Positions 44,517 to 52,900 of a stretch of 64,000 nt of DNA are shown here, piece by piece. The notes beneath the pieces were generated by a model. That model saw only the letters and a program-made list of their open reading frames with translations, searched no databases and was not told the origin of the DNA. How positions within the stretch are numbered: position 1 is the stretch's first letter; each line of letters opens with the position of its first letter. Position numbers and translations under genes: made by a program. Source of the DNA: JAPULR01 sp963665075 (GTDB taxonomy: Bacteria; Chloroflexota; Dehalococcoidia; Lucifugimonadales; GCA-2712585); NCBI GenBank assembly GCA_963665075.1, contig OY762063.1, positions 806,001-870,000 of the forward strand, given 5' to 3'.

Positions 44517-44786
44517 TCACTCCCCGCCGCCGGCAATGGCGGGAATGAAGTGCACTTCCGAATCCGGCCCCACCTTCGCCAGCAAGCCCATGCTGGTCGT
44601 CTCCCCGTCTATCGCCACCGCCAGATTCGGCTTGATTCGTCCGTCTTCCACCAACCACTGTCCGATGCCCGGAAACCGCTCCTCCAACCCCTGCACCACC
44701 TGACGCACGTTGGCGGCCTCGAACTCCACCTCCTGCACGCCCTCCGTCAAGGGCTGGAGCATCGTCGGAATGAATACCCGCGGCAT
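44517..44786 (-). CDS. MoaD/ThiS-like small sulfur-carrier protein
   Basis: About 89 residues: VFIPTMLQPLTEGVQEVEF at the N-terminus, 'LEERFPGIGQWLVEDGRIKPNLAVAIDG' in the middle and SEVHFIPAIAGGGE at the end, a beta-grasp layout typical for MoaD/ThiS. Such proteins carry sulfur on a C-terminal Gly-Gly; here GGG is followed by one Glu, so it would need trimming or act otherwise. I use the ATG at 44786, four bases after the stop of the molybdenum subunit; an upstream ATG at 44816 lies within that gene. Its place next to a molybdenum hydroxylase suggests a role in cofactor maturation. Confidence 0.85.
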   Translation of the reverse strand: MPRVFIPTMLQPLTEGVQEVEFEAANVRQVVQGLEERFPGIGQWLVEDGRIKPNLAVAIDGETTSMGLLAKVGPDSEVHFIPAIAGGGE

Positions 44787-44790
44787 GACT

Positions 44791-47124
44791 TTAGCCCGCG
44801 TTCTTGCCTTCCTCATCGTCCCAGAGCGACTTCAACACCTCCCCCGGACTCATCGGCAGATTCGTCATTCGCACGCCCGTGGCGGCCTTGATTGCGTTGG
44901 CTATCGCCGCCATCGGCGGCACTATCGGCACCTCGCCCACTCCCCTCACGCCGAAGGGATGTCCGGGGTTCGGCACCTCAACCAACACCGTGTCTATCAT
45001 CGGCAGGTCCAACGAAGTCGGCATCCGATAGTCTAGGAAGCTGGAATTCGTCATCCGCCCCTCCTCGTCGAAGAAATACTCCTCGTTCAGCGCCCAGCCT
45101 ATCCCCTGCACCGCGCCCCCCTGAATCTGCCCCTCCACGTAGCTCGGATGCACCGCTTTCCCCACGTCCTGCAACGCAGTGTACCGCAGCACCTCCGTCT
45201 TCCCCGTCTCCGGGTCTACCTCCACGTCCGCGATGTGCACCGCGATCGCCGATCCCACCCCTTCCGGATTCACCGCAGCCCGTCCAACGATCGGCCCGCC
45301 CGTCTCCAGCAGCAACCCCGCCAACTCCTTGAACGTAAACCGCAGTTCCGGGTCCGACTTATGATGAAACACCCCGTGCGTCAGTTCCACGTCCTCCGCG
45401 GACACGTCCCAGATGTACGCCACCCGCTCAATCATCTGCCCCTTGATGTCCTGCGCCGCCTCGTAGCTCGCCCAGCCCGTCTTGAAGGCCACGCTGCTGC
45501 CCCCCGTCGTCGACGTGAACCCGATGGAGTCCGTGTCCCCAACCGAAGGATGAACGTCCTCGGCGGGAATCCCCAGAACCTCCGCCATCTGCATCGCCAC
45601 CGCCGCCCTCGTGCCGCCGATGTCCGGCGACCCTTCCACCAGAATCACCGTCCCGTCCTGGCTCACGCTTGCCGTCGCGCTCGAAGGCCCCGACCCGTTG
45701 AACCAGAATCCTGCCGCTATCCCCCTGCCCCGATTCGGCCCCTCAAGCGGCGCGTTCCAATGAGGATGATTCTTCGCTGCCTCCAGCGTCTCCAGATGGC
45801 CTATCTTCGGGAACACTGGCCCGGTCAGCCTCCGCGTCCCCTCCTTAGCCACGTTCCGCACCCGAAAGTCTATCGGGTCGATGTTCAGCTTCTCCGCCAA
45901 CTCGTCGATGACGCTTTCCGCGGCGTAAGCCGCCGCCGGCGCTCCGGGCGCCCGGTATGCCGCCGTCTTCTGCGTGTTGATGACCACGTCGTATCCCTCG
46001 ACCCGCCCATTGGCAATGTCGTAAGGCCCGAACATGCACTGCACCCCGGGGTTGATAGGCGAGCCTGGAAACGCCCCAGCCTCGTATATCAACGACGCCG
46101 TCGTAGCCGTAATTCGCCCGTCCTTCGTCGCCCCCATCTTCACTTTCATAAACGACCCCGACGTCGGCCCCGTCCCTTCAAACACCTCCTGCCGACTCAT
46201 CGAAACCTTCACCGGACGCCCCGTCTTCTTGGACAACCACGCCGCCACCGGTTCCAGGTACACCAGCGTCTTACCGCCGAATCCTCCGCCGATTTCCAAC
46301 GGAATTACCTTGATTTGCGACAACGGAATGTCCAGAATCAGCGCCGACTGGTCCCTCATCGCGAACTGCCCCTGCGAACTGCACCAGATGGTTACGTGCC
46401 CGTCCCGGTTCCACATGGCCGTCGCCGAGTGCGGCTCGATGTACCCCTGATGCACCGCCTTCGTCCTGAACTCCCTCTCAACCACCACGTCCGCTTCCGC
46501 GAACCCCTTCTCCAGGTCCCCCATCTCGAACACGAAACGGCTGGCCACGTTCGACCCGCCCTCCGGGTCCGCATCGTCCCGCAGCCCTCCGGGCCGCACG
46601 AAGGGGTTGTCCGCCGTAAACAGCCGCTCGTGCAGAATGGGCGCGCCCTCCTTCATCGCGTCTAACGCATTCAACACCGGCGGCAAAACCTCGTATTCCA
46701 CGTCAATCAGACTAAGCGCCTCCTCCGCCACGTGCTGGCTTACCGCGGCCACCGCCGCCACAGCATGACCCTTGTACAGCGCTTTCCCCGATGCCAGCGT
46801 GTTGTTGCTCAGAAACTTCGGATTCATCATCGCGCCCTCGCCTAGGTCCGCCACCCGTCCCGACGGCTGCGGCAAGTCCGCCGACGTCATCACCGCCTCC
46901 ACTCCAGGCAAAGCCAGCGCGCGACTCGTGTCGATTGACTTGATTACCGCATGGGCGTGAGGACTCCGAAGGACCTTACCGTGAAGCATCCCCGGCAGGT
47001 TTATGTCCGCGCTGTACCGCGCCTGTCCGGTAACTTTCTCCAATCCGTCATGCCGGATCGGACGCGTCCCGACTACCTTGTACTTGGGTTTCTCTTCGAC
47101 TGTGGAAACGGTTGTAACTGCCAT
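44791..47124 (-). CDS. Xanthine dehydrogenase-family molybdenum-binding subunit
   Basis: 777 residues, normal for the large subunit of molybdenum hydroxylases, which add oxygen from water to CH or aldehyde groups. Seen: 'GQARYSADINLPGMLHGKVLRSPHAHA', EFRTKAVHQGYIEPHSATA, GGGFGGKT, TAAYRAPGAPAAAYAAES, and the C-terminal GVGEVPIVPP with the base Glu. The AYRAPG loop is unlike form I CO dehydrogenase (AYxCSFR), so CO oxidation is unlikely; aromatic, N-heterocyclic or aldehyde substrates remain possible. It starts one base after the stop of the 2Fe-2S subunit gene. Confidence 0.93.
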   Translation of the reverse strand: MAVTTVSTVEEKPKYKVVGTRPIRHDGLEKVTGQARYSADINLPGMLHGKVLRSPHAHAVIKSIDTSRALALPGVEAVMTSADLPQPSGRVADLGEGAMMNPKFLSNNTLASGKALYKGHAVAAVAAVSQHVAEEALSLIDVEYEVLPPVLNALDAMKEGAPILHERLFTADNPFVRPGGLRDDADPEGGSNVASRFVFEMGDLEKGFAEADVVVEREFRTKAVHQGYIEPHSATAMWNRDGHVTIWCSSQGQFAMRDQSALILDIPLSQIKVIPLEIGGGFGGKTLVYLEPVAAWLSKKTGRPVKVSMSRQEVFEGTGPTSGSFMKVKMGATKDGRITATTASLIYEAGAFPGSPINPGVQCMFGPYDIANGRVEGYDVVINTQKTAAYRAPGAPAAAYAAESVIDELAEKLNIDPIDFRVRNVAKEGTRRLTGPVFPKIGHLETLEAAKNHPHWNAPLEGPNRGRGIAAGFWFNGSGPSSATASVSQDGTVILVEGSPDIGGTRAAVAMQMAEVLGIPAEDVHPSVGDTDSIGFTSTTGGSSVAFKTGWASYEAAQDIKGQMIERVAYIWDVSAEDVELTHGVFHHKSDPELRFTFKELAGLLLETGGPIVGRAAVNPEGVGSAIAVHIADVEVDPETGKTEVLRYTALQDVGKAVHPSYVEGQIQGGAVQGIGWALNEEYFFDEEGRMTNSSFLDYRMPTSLDLPMIDTVLVEVPNPGHPFGVRGVGEVPIVPPMAAIANAIKAATGVRMTNLPMSPGEVLKSLWDDEEGKNAG

Positions 47125-47125
47125 T

Positions 47126-47620
47126 CTAACTCTCCGACTTGGATTGGGCCGTCATCGTCTTCCCCGCGTCCAGAACGGCGCGGACTATCTTGTCGTACCC
47201 CGTGCACCGGCACAGATTGCCGGCCAGCCAGTGACGAATGCGGGCTTCGTCCGCCTCCGGCTCCTCCTCAAGCAGCGCCTTGGCCGCCACGATGAAGCCA
47301 GGCGTGCAGATGCCGCACTGCAACGCCGCATTCTCCAGAAACGCCTGCTGGATGGGATGCAGCCCGTCCGTGTACGCAACGCCCTCGATGGTTGTTATCT
47401 GCTTCCCTTCGGCCTCCACCCCCAGCATCAGGCACGAATCTATCAGCCGCCCGTCGACGATGACGCTGCAAGCCCCGCAGTTCCCGTCGTTGCACCCTTC
47501 CTTCGTGCCCGTCATGTTCAGCACGTCCCGCAGCACCTCAAGCAAACTCTGCCGGCTCTCGCACAGCAGGTCGATGTCCGACCCGTTGATGTTGGTCTGC
47601 ACGTGTATCTTCTTGCTCAT
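47126..47620 (-). CDS. 2Fe-2S subunit of molybdenum hydroxylase
   Basis: 164 residues with both clusters: N-terminal plant-type ferredoxin ligands in CNDGNCGAC with Cys62-like partner (IDSCLML), and C-terminal helical cluster ligands in CGICTPG and CRCTGY. It passes electrons from the molybdenum site to FAD. It is followed immediately by the molybdenum subunit gene, but separated from the FAD subunit gene by a 367-bp repeat block. Confidence 0.93.
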   Translation of the reverse strand: MSKKIHVQTNINGSDIDLLCESRQSLLEVLRDVLNMTGTKEGCNDGNCGACSVIVDGRLIDSCLMLGVEAEGKQITTIEGVAYTDGLHPIQQAFLENAALQCGICTPGFIVAAKALLEEEPEADEARIRHWLAGNLCRCTGYDKIVRAVLDAGKTMTAQSKSES

Positions 47621-47987
47621 ACAAACTCCCTCACTATTCTATTCCAACTCATCCAACTCAAATCCCTCTTTCCCCCGCGCCCTTTCCCTTCCCGCGCCCC
47701 TTTTCGTCATTCCCGCGCCCTTTTTCGTCATTCCCGCGCAGGCGGGAATCCATGCCCCCTCTCCCATCCTGGGAGAGGGTTGGGGTGAGGACACGTCCCC
47801 AAACCACAACCGTCATTCCCACCCCTCCTTCGTCATTCCGGCGAAAGCCGGAATCCATGCCCCCTCTCCCATCCTGGGAGAGGGCTGGGGCGAGGGCCAT
47901 CCCCTCAACCACAACCTTCATTCCGGTGCCCCTTTCCGTCATTCCCGCGCAGGCGGGAATCCATCTTCTCCCTTTCCCCAACACCCC
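47621..47987. repeat. Repeat block inside the molybdenum hydroxylase operon
   Basis: No gene. Three 26-bp palindromic elements (47727-47752, 47832-47857, 47938-47963) alternate with CCCTCTCCC-ATCCT-GGGAGAGGG hairpins (near 47757 and 47861). The two element-plus-hairpin units are about 105 bp apart, suggesting duplication. Confidence 0.78.
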
Positions 47988-48863
47988 CTAAGCCCCCCGC
48001 GCCCGCGCCACCGCCTCCCTCAGCGCCCGCTTCGTCAACACCCCCGAAAGATGCACTCGCTGCTTCGCCGTCCCCCTCATGTCGCTGATGGGCCGCGCCG
48101 CCGCCTTCGCCGCTTCCGCCGCCGCCTCGAACGACTCCTCGTTCGCCGCCCGTCCCGCCAGCAATTCGCTCGCTTCCTTCGCGTAAATCGGCGTCGGCCC
48201 CACCGCCGCCAGCGCAATCCGCGCCGACTTGATAGTTTCCCCGTCATCCTCCAACGCCACCGACGCCCCCGCGCCCGCCACCGCTATGTCCATCTCGTTC
48301 CGTGGGATGAAACGAAGGTAGTGCGCCCCGGAGTTTGCCGATGGCGGCGGAAACTTCAGCGCCACCAGCAACTCCCCGTCCTGCAACACGTTCTGACCCG
48401 GCCCAGTGCAGAAATCCTCCACCGGAATCGTCCGGCTCCCGTTCGGCCCCTCAATCACGCACGTCGCTCCCAGGGCTATCAGAATCGGAATCGTGTCCCC
48501 GCTCGGGGATGCGTTGCAAAGATTCCCCCCGACGCTCGCCCGCCCCTGGATCTGGATGCCGCCGATGAGAAAGGCCGCGTCCACCAGTCCCGAGTAGAGA
48601 CCCTGAATCGTCTCGTCCTCATAGATGCGATAGCAGGGAACCGCTGCTCCCAGCGTCAGCCCGTCCTCCGCGGAACACGACAACTCGTTCATCTCCGGCA
48701 CGGCCTTCACGTCCACCAGCCGGTCGATGAAAAAGCGACGCCCCCGAAGTTGTACCAGTATGTCCGTGCCGCCGGCCAAAGCCTTGGCCTTCGAACCTTT
48801 TTCCGCCATCAATCCGACGGCTTCCTTGAGATTTGTGGGTGCTACATATTCAAAGTCTTGCAG
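47988..48863 (-). CDS. FAD-binding subunit of molybdenum hydroxylase, CTG start
   Basis: 291 residues with the CoxM/XdhB pattern: QDFEYVAPTNLKEAVGLM, FAD loop AKALAGGTDILVQLRGR, 'IQGRASVGGNLCNASPSGDTIPILIALGA' and a C-terminal domain with IALAAVGPTPIYAKEAS. I place the start at CTG (48861-48863): AGGAGG lies seven bases upstream (48871-48876), family members begin with M-x-DFEYVAP here, and a promoter at 48913-48941 would exclude the more distant ATG at 49007, whose extra 48 residues are repeat-derived (GSRFRGRERG). First gene of the operon FAD - 2Fe-2S - Mo subunit - MoaD-like - VOC. Confidence 0.9.
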   Translation of the reverse strand: MQDFEYVAPTNLKEAVGLMAEKGSKAKALAGGTDILVQLRGRRFFIDRLVDVKAVPEMNELSCSAEDGLTLGAAVPCYRIYEDETIQGLYSGLVDAAFLIGGIQIQGRASVGGNLCNASPSGDTIPILIALGATCVIEGPNGSRTIPVEDFCTGPGQNVLQDGELLVALKFPPPSANSGAHYLRFIPRNEMDIAVAGAGASVALEDDGETIKSARIALAAVGPTPIYAKEASELLAGRAANEESFEAAAEAAKAAARPISDMRGTAKQRVHLSGVLTKRALREAVARARGA

Positions 48864-48912
48864 GGCGATACCTCCTGGCACAAGGATGTCGAAAACAGGA
48901 AAGTTGGCTAGA

Positions 48913-48941
48913 TTATAAGCATACCCTCCCTTGTTGGCAAT
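48913..48941 (-). promoter_or_regulatory. Promoter of the molybdenum hydroxylase operon
   Basis: On the minus strand TTGCCA (48941-48936), 17 bases, then TATAAT (48918-48913). This is a near-consensus housekeeping promoter; the start of transcription would fall near 48906, about 43 bases before the CTG start codon of the FAD subunit. Confidence 0.65.
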
Positions 48942-48959
48942 GCCGCCCAAAATCCCCCT

Positions 48960-49136
48960 CCCCCTCTCCCTCCCGCGAAAGCGGGATCCCATCAACTCTA
49001 CCCACAACCCATCATTCCCGCCCCTTTACCTCGTCATTCCCGCGAACGCGGGAATCCATCTTCTCCCTTCCCCCTCGACCCACAATCCGTCATTCCGGCC
49101 CCTTTGCCTCGTCATTCCCGCGAAAGCCGGAATCCA
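48960..49136. repeat. Palindromic elements upstream of the hydroxylase operon
   Basis: 26-bp elements at 49033-49058 and 49111-49136, and a related CCCGCGAAAGCGGGATCCC piece near 48973. The two complete elements lie inside the 3' end of the neighbouring VOC reading frame and encode its tail. Confidence 0.75.
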
Positions 49137-49520
49137 GTCCCCCCAACCAAAGCGCTCATAGCTCATCACATAGCCGTCCAGGTCGGCAACGTAGGCATAA
49201 GGATGTCCCGGCCCGTGTTCGCCCCTCGACATCAGCGTTCCCCCCGCCGCGACCACGTCCTCGATTGCGGAATCCAACCCCTCTTTATCTGCCAGTCGAA
49301 AACCGAAGTATCCGAATCCTCCCCCCGGCCCAACCTCCTCCCCCCTGTCGGCCTGCCTCAACGTAAACGTGTCCCTTGCGCCCGGCGTTCGCAGGAACAC
49401 CATCGAGGATCCCGCCCAGAAGCTCACCTCCATCCCAAATACGTCCTGATAGAAGGAAAGCGAACGCTGCACGTCCCTAACCGCCAGATGAATGTGACTC
49501 AACCCTTGCGTCTTTATCAT
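49026..49520 (-). CDS. Single-domain VOC protein with repeat-derived tail
   Basis: Residues 1-125 form one VOC domain: GLSHIHLAVRDVQRSLSFYQ, FGMEVSFWAG, TLRQADRGE, 'GFGYFGFRLADKEGLDSAIEDVVAAGG', and YAYVADLDGYVMSYERFGW, giving the His/Glu metal ligands expected of glyoxalase/dioxygenase folds. The last 40 residues (DWIPAFAGMTRQRGRNDG..., RRWIPAFAGMTR) are simply the translation of two palindromic repeats, so the original stop was probably lost when a repeat inserted. It follows the SnoaL-like gene by eight bases. Confidence 0.85.
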   Translation of the reverse strand: MIKTQGLSHIHLAVRDVQRSLSFYQDVFGMEVSFWAGSSMVFLRTPGARDTFTLRQADRGEEVGPGGGFGYFGFRLADKEGLDSAIEDVVAAGGTLMSRGEHGPGHPYAYVADLDGYVMSYERFGWGDWIPAFAGMTRQRGRNDGLWVEGEGRRWIPAFAGMTR

Positions 49521-49528
49521 CGCTTCAC

Positions 49529-49969
49529 CTACTCCTCAAAAAACCAGTCCCAAGTCTTCCGGCTCTCGTCCCTCGACAGCGACTCGTGGTAATGAATAAT
49601 CTTCCACTCCCCCGCATTCTTCCGCAAGATAAACGTGTTCCGCCCCGGAAACACCATCGTCCGCCCGAAGTTGGTCAGATGCGCCGTCACCACGTACGTC
49701 AGATACACCCACGCCGCGTCGCCCATCACGTCAATCTTCACGTTGTCGATAACCCAGTCCGCCTCGCTCACCTCCTTCAACCCGTCGTAATACCCCGCAA
49801 CCCCCTCCCAACCGTACAACGCGTCATTATTCTCCTCCGCTATGTAAACCAGGTCGTGGTAGGAAGAATCCCAAACCTTCTTCACCGCCTCCGTATCGCA
49901 ATCATTCAACGCCGCCATCCACCTGTCAATGACCTCTCTCACCTGCTGAACGTCCTGATCTGCCATCAT
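49529..49969 (-). CDS. SnoaL-like / NTF2-fold protein
   Basis: 146 residues with the cone-shaped NTF2 fold pattern: VREVIDRWMAALNDCDTEAV, GWEGVAGYYDGLKEV, 'DAAWVYLTYVVTAHLTNFGR' and a final strand WKIIHYHESLS. Family members are isomerases, dehydratases or ligand-binding proteins; catalytic residues are not conserved enough to choose. It lies 15 bases after the Lhr gene on the same strand and eight bases before the VOC gene. Confidence 0.85.
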   Translation of the reverse strand: MMADQDVQQVREVIDRWMAALNDCDTEAVKKVWDSSYHDLVYIAEENNDALYGWEGVAGYYDGLKEVSEADWVIDNVKIDVMGDAAWVYLTYVVTAHLTNFGRTMVFPGRNTFILRKNAGEWKIIHYHESLSRDESRKTWDWFFEE

Positions 49970-49983
49970 CGTCTCCTTTATAG

Positions 49984-52900
49984 TTATAATCTTGGCCTGC
50001 CCGCGCGAGAACGCAAAGCATCAGCCCGAAGCGCCGCATACACCGCCGGCAGCGAATTCCGGTCCAACGCCCCCAGCTGCGTGACGTCTCCCCCAACCCT
50101 CGCCGCCACCGGCTCCCCGTCCCTGAACAGAATCCGATTCCCCGACAGCGAAGGCACCCGCACCCCCGGCGTCACGATTCCCACCAGATTCAGCGGGTCC
50201 GCCCCGTTGACCGTCACCAGACTCCCCCTCGCCTTCCTCCGCCGCATCGCCCTAAGCTGCCCCACCGCCTCCGGCAGCGCGTACTGCTCCCCCGAAAACC
50301 CCGTGATGAACCGCCCCCCGCGAATCTCCCCCCGCGCCTCCAACCGCCGGTACACCCTCAGCAGCTCCCACCACGGCGGCGTGTGCGCCTCCCGCACCAA
50401 CAGCTTGTGGAACACCACCCCGTACCGCCTCAGCAACTGCCGCGCCTTGAACTCGATAAGGTCAGAAGAATCGACCTCATCCCCAAACTCCCTCTCCAAC
50501 TTCGACCACCGCCCCGACGCCGTCCTGTCCACCGTGCTCAATATCAGCTTCCTACCCCGCGGCCTGCGCGAATTCCGTGAAACTGGACGACGCTTCGGCG
50601 CAATCAACTCCCTCAGCCCCGCGAACCCGTCGCACGTCACCAAACCCCACGACACCAACTCCGCCAGCCCCTGCCTCACGTTGCTCTCCAATTGCCGCGT
50701 CTCCCGCACAAGCTCCTGGAAGAAACACGCCCCCCTTCTCTCCAACACCTCCAAAATATGCTCCGCCAGCCCACTGAGATGCACCCCATCTGCGACAGAC
50801 GACTGAACCATCGAAAGATGAAACGGCAGATTCTCCCGGAACACCAACGACATCGGCAGCGTATGCGGCGTGTTCCCCCTCCGACTCCCGACTCCATTGA
50901 TAGGAGGATGCAATCGCGCCCACGCCACCTGCCCCGACAAACAAAGCTGGTCCAGCCACCCTCTGTTGTACCGATTCATCCGCGCCGGCAGCAGATGATT
51001 CTCCCACGCCGACGCCGACGCCTGATACCCCTCCAGCAGGTCCAGCAGCGCCGTCAACCCCATCGGCCCCTCCACCCGGTACTCCGGGTCCAGATGATGC
51101 CAGATGAACAGGAACCTCATGAAGTCCGCCGGCGATACCGGCTCCACTTCCTTCCGCAGCCTGTCCAGCGTGTACCGATGAATCCGCGCCAGTAGCCGAC
51201 GGTCGCACCACTCCTCCGGCCCCTCCCGAAACTCAAACCTCCCCCGAATCGCGAACCCCTCCCCCTCCAACGCAATCAACGCCCGCTCAACAACCCCCTC
51301 ACGCATCCCCACCGAACTCGCCAGCTTCCCAACCGTAACCGGCCCCAACCCCTCCAACCGGCTCCTGATTATCTCCCTCAGCGCGTCCTCCGGCGCCCAC
51401 TCCACCCCCCGTTCCCGCGGCGGCGCCTCCACCACGGGCCGCATAGCGCCATCAGGCGCAACCGCCTCAAACTGCGGCAGCCTCTCGCACGCAATAAACA
51501 CCGAATGGCTGGACGAAACGAAAAACTCCGTCGCCCGCTTCCCCTCCAACAACTCCGGCAGAAACGCCCGAAACGGCCCCATCTCCTCCCTCGTCACGAA
51601 CCCCAGAAGCAGCAGCGCGTCGTGCAACTCGTCCACCGTCTCCACCACCGGCCACGCCTGCTCCCGCACCCGCTGAATCGCCTCCGCATCCAGCTTCCCC
51701 ACGTCACGGGCGTCCTTCACCTCCACGCTCCGACGCATGAACACCGCCTGCGTCCGCCGTTCCTCCAACGGCGCGTCATCCAGAAACGCATACGGCTTCG
51801 CCGTCAGAATCTCGTGCGCCATCGGCGAAGCCTCCACCGAATCCACCGCCACCAGATTCACCCGCTTCTCCGCCGCGTCCCTCAAAATCCCCAGGAACCC
51901 CGCAATGTCCATCGCCTCCGTCAAGCAGTCCCGCACCACCTCGTTCACTATCGGATGATCGGGAATCTCCATGTCCCCCACCAGATTCTCCTGACACGCC
52001 GCCTGCTCCGGGAACACCGCCGACAACAAATCGTCCGACCGCATTCGCTGAATCGGCATCGGCACCTTCTTCCCGGCCTCCCACCGCAGCACCGCCAACG
52101 ACCGCGTCGCGTTCCACCTCCACCGCGTCTGAAACATCGGCGAAGCCAACATCGCCTGCTTCAACACCTCTTCCGCCGTCTGCGGCTTCAAATACGAAAA
52201 CGTCTCCTCCAACGGAAAGCTGTGCTGCGGCCCCAACGACAGCACAATCGAATTGTCGTTGGCCGCCGCTTGCAACTCGAAGTTGAACGTCCGGCAGAAC
52301 CGCTTCCGCAGCGCCAGCCCCCACGCCCGGTTGATCCGCCCCCCAAACGGCGAATGTATCACCAGCTGCATCCCCCCCGTTTCGTCGAAGAACCGCTCGA
52401 AGACCACGTTCTCCTGGCTCGGCACAACCCCCAACGTCTTCTTCGTCGCCCACAAATACTCCACCATCTGCTGCGCCGCCGCCGGCTCGATCCCCGCCTC
52501 CGAACTCAACCACCGCTGCGCCCCCGGCAAGTCCGGGAAATGCGCCTCCACCCCCGTCCGAAGCTCCGAAACCGCCACGGAAAGCTCGTCCGTCCGCGCC
52601 GGCGCCTCCCCCAGCCAGAAAGGAATCGTCGGCGGCAGCCCCTTCGCGTCCTCCACCCGCACCTTCCCCTGCTCCACCCTTCTTATCCGCCACGACGAAA
52701 TCCCCAGCTGGAATATGTCCCCCGCCATGCTTTCGATGGCGAAGTCCTCGTTAACCGTCCCCACCGGTATGTTCTGCGGCTCCAATATCACCTGGTAGTC
52801 CGCGTTCTCCGGTATCGCCCCGCCCGACGTCACCGCCGCCAGCCGCGCCCCCCGACGCGCGTTGAACCGACGCCCAATCCCGTCATAATGCAGATACGCG

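Noticed and set aside
44791..48863. Aerobic CO dehydrogenase (coxMSL)
   Set aside because: The large subunit lacks the AYxCSFR loop and gene order and motifs fit the wider xanthine dehydrogenase family.
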